NCBI RefSeq assembly: GCF_000832985.1
Contig: NZ_CP009919.1
Location: forward strand, 1 to 64,000
Length of the DNA: 64,000 nt
Reading direction: 5' to 3'
Origin: Priestia megaterium NBRC 15308 = ATCC 14581
GTDB taxonomy: Bacteria; Bacillota; Bacilli; Bacillales; Bacillaceae_H
Shown here: in pieces, positions 60,567 to 64,000 of the stretch
Numbering within the stretch: position 1 is the first letter of the stretch
Layout of the letters: every line of letters begins with the position of its first letter
Notes under the pieces: generated by a model
What the model saw: only the letters and a program-made list of their open reading frames with translations
Database searches by the model: none
What the model was told of the DNA's origin: nothing
Made by a program: the position numbers and the translations under genes

Positions 60567-60694
60567 AGGGTAATAGAAGAACGATCAACGGCTGCCTTGA
60601 CTTCTAAAGTAGATTGTAATAAAAGACATCAGCAGTGTAATAAGGTATATATTTCAGATTCTAAAAAATGAGTAAATACAACAACATTTACATA

Positions 60695-60726
60695 AAAAGG
60701 AGAAGAGTAAAAACCCTTCTCCTTTT
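60695..60726 (-). terminator. Terminator of the small zinc-ribbon gene
   Basis: AAAAGGAGAAG (60695-60705) pairs with CTTCTCCTTTT (60716-60726). Confidence 0.75.
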
Positions 60727-60745
60727 ACTATATAATCCTCTATAC

Positions 60746-60931
60746 TTAGATACTCTTCTTCATGCTGCATTCCCGACATTCGCGTAAAAAAACGCCACCT
60801 TTTACAGAACTTTTGAAGTAAGATGAATTGCAGTTGTCGCATCTGCCACTGACCTTATCCGGAAATTCAGCATAGTCATACACTTTATCAAGATCGATTT
60901 CTTGCTCTTTTATTTCTTCTAGGTTGATCAC
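60746..60931 (-). CDS. Small four-cysteine zinc-ribbon protein, 61 aa
   Basis: The frame starts at a GTG (60931) with only a weak AAAGA box. It is acidic at first (INLEEIKEQEIDLDKVYDYA) and ends in a zinc ribbon with two CxxC pairs (GRCDNCNSSYF, RECRECSMKK). No precise family is recognised. A proper terminator follows, which supports expression. Confidence 0.55.
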   Translation of the reverse strand: MINLEEIKEQEIDLDKVYDYAEFPDKVSGRCDNCNSSYFKSSVKGGVFLRECRECSMKKSI

Positions 60932-61137
60932 TCTTTTCTATTTATCTCTCTTTAGACTAATACAATTATATCCTTTCTCTAGATCAATAGAACAACTAAT
61001 CATGTATTTTGTTAGGAACCCTTTTTTTACTGGGTTGATAAAAGTGTTATATTAACAAGTAAACAAACAATAAATTTCATAATTTAACATTTTATAGAAA
61101 AAATAATTGATCTTTTTATAATAAATGTTGATATTAT

Positions 61138-61222
61138 CTACGCTTACTGCAGTAAGGGAGGAGTAGGTAGTGATTTAAGGTGTGCTTGGATTATAGATGC
61201 TATGGGTTGTCCTCGTCACTTA
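61138..61222 (+). repeat. Dispersed repeat, partial copy C (second half)
   Basis: Matches 41566-41648: TTACTGCAGTAAGGGAGGAG, TAGGTAGTGATTTAAGGTGT, GCTTGGATTATAGATGCTAT and GGGTTGTCCTCGTCAC correspond to the second half of copy A. It lies directly upstream of a decayed gene that may be a replication gene. Confidence 0.65.
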
Positions 61223-61290
61223 ATCTTTATCTTTCAATTATTTTACCTATAACTAAATAGGCAGATAGTTGGCAGTTTTAAAAATACATT

Positions 61291-61777
61291 ATGACAAAAC
61301 CTGTGTTAATTTTGCCAATTAAAGATATGACTGACAAGACTATCTCTAAAGAGTCCGAGAAGTGTCCAGCCATTAAAACAACTGCTAATTCTCTAAAACA
61401 AAAGATTAATAATAAACGTAATGATGTTCCTATTTCAGCAAATAAAGTTATTAAAACTTTTTCAAAAGCAAACTTCATTGCTCATTGGTACAGAAATATT
61501 TGCTGACTTAACAAGCTGCTATTATACAGAAGCTTAAACGATTCAAGAATTGTGGAAAGTTGTGAAGCAATGCAACCAAGTAGTAAACTATGCTACTTCT
61601 GAAAGAGCATTTACTCCACAACAAGAACTGAACATTGGTGTTAGAGCATTTAAAGAGCTTGTGATAAAGGTAAAAGATAACACAAAAATGCAAAACAAGT
61701 TTGGCTATTTTAACGGTATTGTAAATAACCTTATGGATGAGCCCTACTTTGACTATGAATTGTTAGACACCTTTTAA
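61291..61777 (+). pseudogene. Degraded gene, possibly a plasmid Rep/DnaD-like protein
   Basis: An N-terminal frame (61291-61506, MTKPVLILPIKDMTDKTISK...) passes by a frameshift near 61490 into a second frame (TEIFADLTSCYYTEA, a TAA, then IQELWKVVKQCNQVVNYATS) that ends at 61777 with KFGYFNGIVNNLMDEPYFDY. The end resembles C-terminal regions of HTH-type plasmid replication proteins, which end in short helical 'FxYFxxIVNN' blocks. With one shift and one stop it is not functional. The identification is tentative. Confidence 0.45.
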
Positions 61778-61837
61778 TAGTGATTTATTATTCATAGTAG
61801 ATATTTTTTGATATCCACACCTTTTTTAAATTCTTAC

Positions 61838-61866
61838 TTTACATAAAAGTCCTACCACAATATAAT
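61838..61866 (+). promoter_or_regulatory. Sigma-A promoter of the protease-toxin cassette
   Basis: TTTACA (61838-61843), a 17-bp spacer and a perfect TATAAT (61861-61866), about 90 bp upstream of the subtilase gene. Confidence 0.75.
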
Positions 61867-61954
61867 ACAATAGTATTGGTTAATGAAGGTATTTTTAGTT
61901 TTTTTATCCAAATGATAGTTTTTTTATCCTATGAAATAAGTAAGAGGTACTTGT

Positions 61955-62857
61955 ATGTTACAAAGGTTATTATTATCGTTTTTAATTCTATTTTTATTAG
62001 TAAGTTGTGACAACCAATCTATTGAAGTTTCATTCTCTCAAACTGATTGCAAAAAAAACTGGTCTTTATGTCCCCTATTTCCTAATAATACTAGAATCTC
62101 TATGCCTACTGAGCCCGTGAAAGTAGCCATATTAGATAGTGGCATTGACAATTCTCACCCTTTATTAAAAGAAAAAATAGTAAAGTCTTTTGATGCTAGA
62201 CGAGAGACTAATATCACTAAAGATAAGTTTGGTCATGGAACAGCTATAGCTGGAATAATTGGAGCTTCTTCTAATAAACAGACCATCCAAGGCATTTCTC
62301 CAAATGTTGAAATATACGATGTCAAAGTACTTAACGATAAAGGAGGTGGTGAAATTAAAGATGTTGTTAACGGTATTGAGTGGAGTATAAAACAGAATGT
62401 AGATATTCTTAACCTTAGTTTTGGATTTCAGAAAGATGATCCAACTCTGAAGCAGGCTATTGATTATGCAGTTGATAATAATATTATAGTAGTTGCTGCT
62501 GCAGGCAACACTTTAGGTTTTTCTGCCGACTATCCTGCTAAATATAATAATGTTATTTCTGTATCATCTGTTAACAAACAAATGGAGAGAGATAAATTTG
62601 CAGCGAAAGGAAAGATAGATTTTGTTGCTCCTGGGGTAGATATCCCTGTTTTAACTCCAACCAAAAAAATTATCACCGTTAGTGGAACCTCCTTTTCAGC
62701 TGCATATGTATCCGGAATTATAGCTAATATTCTAGCTAAAAAACCGAACGTTCAAAATTTTGATGCTGTATTAACAGAGTTAAAAACGTCTTCTAAGGAT
62801 TTAGGAGAAAAAGGACTAGATAACGAATATGGTAATGGTTTAGTACAGTTTAAATAA
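61955..62857 (+). CDS. Subtilisin-like (S8) serine protease lipoprotein
   Basis: A 300-aa protein with a lipoprotein signal (LILFLLVSC, lipidated Cys18). The S8 catalytic triad is complete: Asp61 in VAILDSGID, His94 in FGHGTAIAG, Ser246 in TVSGTSFSAAYVSG, and the oxyanion Asn185 in AAAGN. There is no propeptide of the subtilisin type and no C-terminal extension, so it is a compact, membrane-tethered protease on the outer face. It is followed 49 bp later by a secreted toxin-like gene under the same promoter, so it may mature or release that protein, or degrade incoming ones. AGAGGT precedes the ATG. Confidence 0.88.
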   Translation: MLQRLLLSFLILFLLVSCDNQSIEVSFSQTDCKKNWSLCPLFPNNTRISMPTEPVKVAILDSGIDNSHPLLKEKIVKSFDARRETNITKDKFGHGTAIAGIIGASSNKQTIQGISPNVEIYDVKVLNDKGGGEIKDVVNGIEWSIKQNVDILNLSFGFQKDDPTLKQAIDYAVDNNIIVVAAAGNTLGFSADYPAKYNNVISVSSVNKQMERDKFAAKGKIDFVAPGVDIPVLTPTKKIITVSGTSFSAAYVSGIIANILAKKPNVQNFDAVLTELKTSSKDLGEKGLDNEYGNGLVQFK

Positions 62858-62906
62858 AGCTAATACCAGAGTTATTTAGAATATACTAATAAGGGGAATA
62901 CTTTAA

Positions 62907-63785
62907 ATGAAATATGTATTAAGTCTTTTGGCTGCTGTTTTTATTTTTTCGAATGCAGGTCCATACTACGCCTCAGCTATCTCAGAGGTCAATAAATCAG
63001 AGGAAAAGAATGAAGAACTAACTCCAATTGACAACGAAGAGTTACAAACAGAAACTGAAGATATGTTTGGAGAAACTTTAGAGGATAGTAATGTTGAAAT
63101 AGAAAGTACAGTCGTTGATGAAACTGAAATTATTGAAACAACAATAGAAACAGATGATTTATCTGCACAAGGAGAACTAGAACTAGATTTAGAAAGCAAT
63201 GAGATGATGGTTTCTGCCGAGCTAGAAAATGAATCTGGTGAGCTAGTTCAGCAAAATTTTGAAGTTTTCCTAAGTGAAGTTAACGGAGAAGATTTTGTTG
63301 CTACTTTAAGAGATATTGAAACTGGTGAAGAATATAAGGTTGATACTACAGAGGTCCAAGCTTCTTGGTATCCTTTAATTTTAATCGCTATACAAGTGGC
63401 TAGATTTGGTATAAACTACGCTATAAAGAAACACGGTAAATCAATTGTAAGTAAAGCAGTATCTAAGTATGGTAAAAAAGCTACTACTAAAGATTTGAAA
63501 AAATTAAAATTCTCTAATAGTAGTTTATTAGATTCACATTATAAAGATCATAAAGCTGAATTTGGTAACATTTCTAAATCTCAGTATTTAACAAGAGCGC
63601 AATCTCTTGCTGGCGTTGATGCTAAACATGTATTGACAAAGAAGCGCTCTAATGGAGATATACTAAAGTATAATACTAATACCAATGAGCTATTAGTTCT
63701 TACAAAAAATGATGTAATAAAAACTTTCTTTAAACCTAAACACCCTAACAAGGCTAAAGGTAGAGAATATTTCAATAGACAATAA
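62907..63785 (+). CDS. Secreted putative toxin (SAR2788-like)
   Basis: A 292-aa secreted protein with a Sec signal (residues 1-24, ending YYASA). Next come a very acidic stretch (residues 30-115, rich in E/D/T), a short hydrophobic block (WYPLILIAIQVARFGINYAI) and a basic C-terminal domain (LLDSHYKDHKAEFGNISKSQ ... RSNGDILKYNTNTNELLVLT, FFKPKHP). The C-terminus has the layout of small nuclease toxins with an H, a basic cluster and an R/N-S-x-G strand. Proteins of this make-up are annotated as SAR2788-family putative toxins (from memory). The activity is unproven. GGGG precedes the ATG. Confidence 0.7.
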   Translation: MKYVLSLLAAVFIFSNAGPYYASAISEVNKSEEKNEELTPIDNEELQTETEDMFGETLEDSNVEIESTVVDETEIIETTIETDDLSAQGELELDLESNEMMVSAELENESGELVQQNFEVFLSEVNGEDFVATLRDIETGEEYKVDTTEVQASWYPLILIAIQVARFGINYAIKKHGKSIVSKAVSKYGKKATTKDLKKLKFSNSSLLDSHYKDHKAEFGNISKSQYLTRAQSLAGVDAKHVLTKKRSNGDILKYNTNTNELLVLTKNDVIKTFFKPKHPNKAKGREYFNRQ

Positions 63786-63802
63786 TATGGAGGCTGAGAG
63801 TA

Positions 63803-64000
63803 TTGAAATATGTTTGTCCAGTTTGTGGATATAAAAATCTAGAGGAAGCTGCTTATGATGAATCTGGTCTAGCATCGTTTGAAATTTGTATTTGCTGCGG
63901 TTTTCAATTTGGTGATGATGACGATGTAGAGATAGAAGAAGGAGTTTTCATGGATATCCCTGAAACCCATAGACTTCATAGAAAAAAATGGATTCAGAAA
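63803..64000 (+). CDS. Zinc-ribbon protein, probable immunity partner, 3' end outside window
   Basis: The frame opens at TTG 63803 with GGAGG 9 bases upstream and is open to the window edge (66 codons). It starts KYVCPVCGYKNLEEAAYDES and continues EICICCGFQFGDDDDVEIEE ... HRLHRKKWIQK. Two CxxC pairs form a zinc ribbon followed by a charged region. Small zinc-ribbon proteins of this type are frequent immunity partners right behind secreted or polymorphic toxin genes (from memory). Seventeen bases separate it from the toxin stop. The immunity role is inferred. Confidence 0.7.
   Translation, partial: MKYVCPVCGYKNLEEAAYDESGLASFEICICCGFQFGDDDDVEIEEGVFMDIPETHRLHRKKWIQK

Noticed and set aside
1-64000. 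tRNA, rRNA or tmRNA genes
   Set aside because: No cloverleaf with a CCA end and no rRNA-like stretch was seen; a tool scan would be needed to exclude short matches.

Overview
The window is low-GC Firmicutes DNA. Strong AGGAGG-type ribosome binding sites, frequent TTG/GTG starts, a Fur box of Bacillus type, SinI-, Spo0E-, Spx- and Fbp-like regulators and a RepM-like theta replicon with internal 12-bp repeats together suggest a large plasmid of a Bacillaceae species, most like Bacillus (Priestia) megaterium. That assignment is inference; there is no rRNA or tRNA in the window to test it.

Layout. 1-12.6 kb (all minus strand): a catabolic island that reads as ectoine/hydroxyectoine breakdown. 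It holds an MHS-type permease (cut by the window edge), aldehyde dehydrogenase, homoserine dehydrogenase, M20 deacetylase, a cystathionine gamma-synthase-family PLP enzyme, EutC, ectoine hydrolase DoeA/EutD, a stand-alone PdxS, EutB and a PucR-type regulator. 13.2-20.2 kb: a methyltransferase, an ABC exporter, and a hydroxamate-type siderophore uptake system split around a perfect Fur box. 20.7-26.1 kb: small regulators, notably two convergent SinI-like antirepressors, one behind a cyclic-di-GMP-I riboswitch, then an ABC-2 exporter with a divergent TetR repressor. 26.2-34.5 kb: plasmid core. Two divergent ribbon-helix-helix modules flank a palindromic control region with two separate iteron families; then come a hairpin-rich leader with attenuator, the Rep gene, a ParB-like protein and two MerR-type coiled-coil proteins. 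34.6-41.3 kb: an orphan 517-aa protein, a probable small RNA, an IS3-family element and a replication-relaxation/FtsK-like mobilisation operon. 41.4-52.5 kb: accessory genes (DUF817, YozG/YoaS-type pair, oxidoreductase, YflT-like stress protein, small Fbp/YolD/Spo0E-like proteins) and a two-gene operon of a sensor kinase plus a ThDP enzyme. 52.7-58.6 kb: one IS21-family element with both ends split by two apparently identical ISL3-family copies; all target duplications are visible. 58.9-64 kb: Rpn nuclease, Spx paralogue, a decayed gene that may be a second replicon, and a cell-surface protease / secreted toxin / zinc-ribbon (probable immunity) cassette that runs off the right edge.

How it fits together. 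The catabolic island should turn ectoines into diaminobutyrate and aspartate semialdehyde products, with PdxS perhaps supplying PLP to its enzymes. The plasmid core supplies replication, segregation and mobilisation. Decay is common: at least six genes carry stops or frameshifts. A dispersed, apparently structured ~220-bp repeat occurs as one full and three partial copies over 20 kb and is not explained by any gene.
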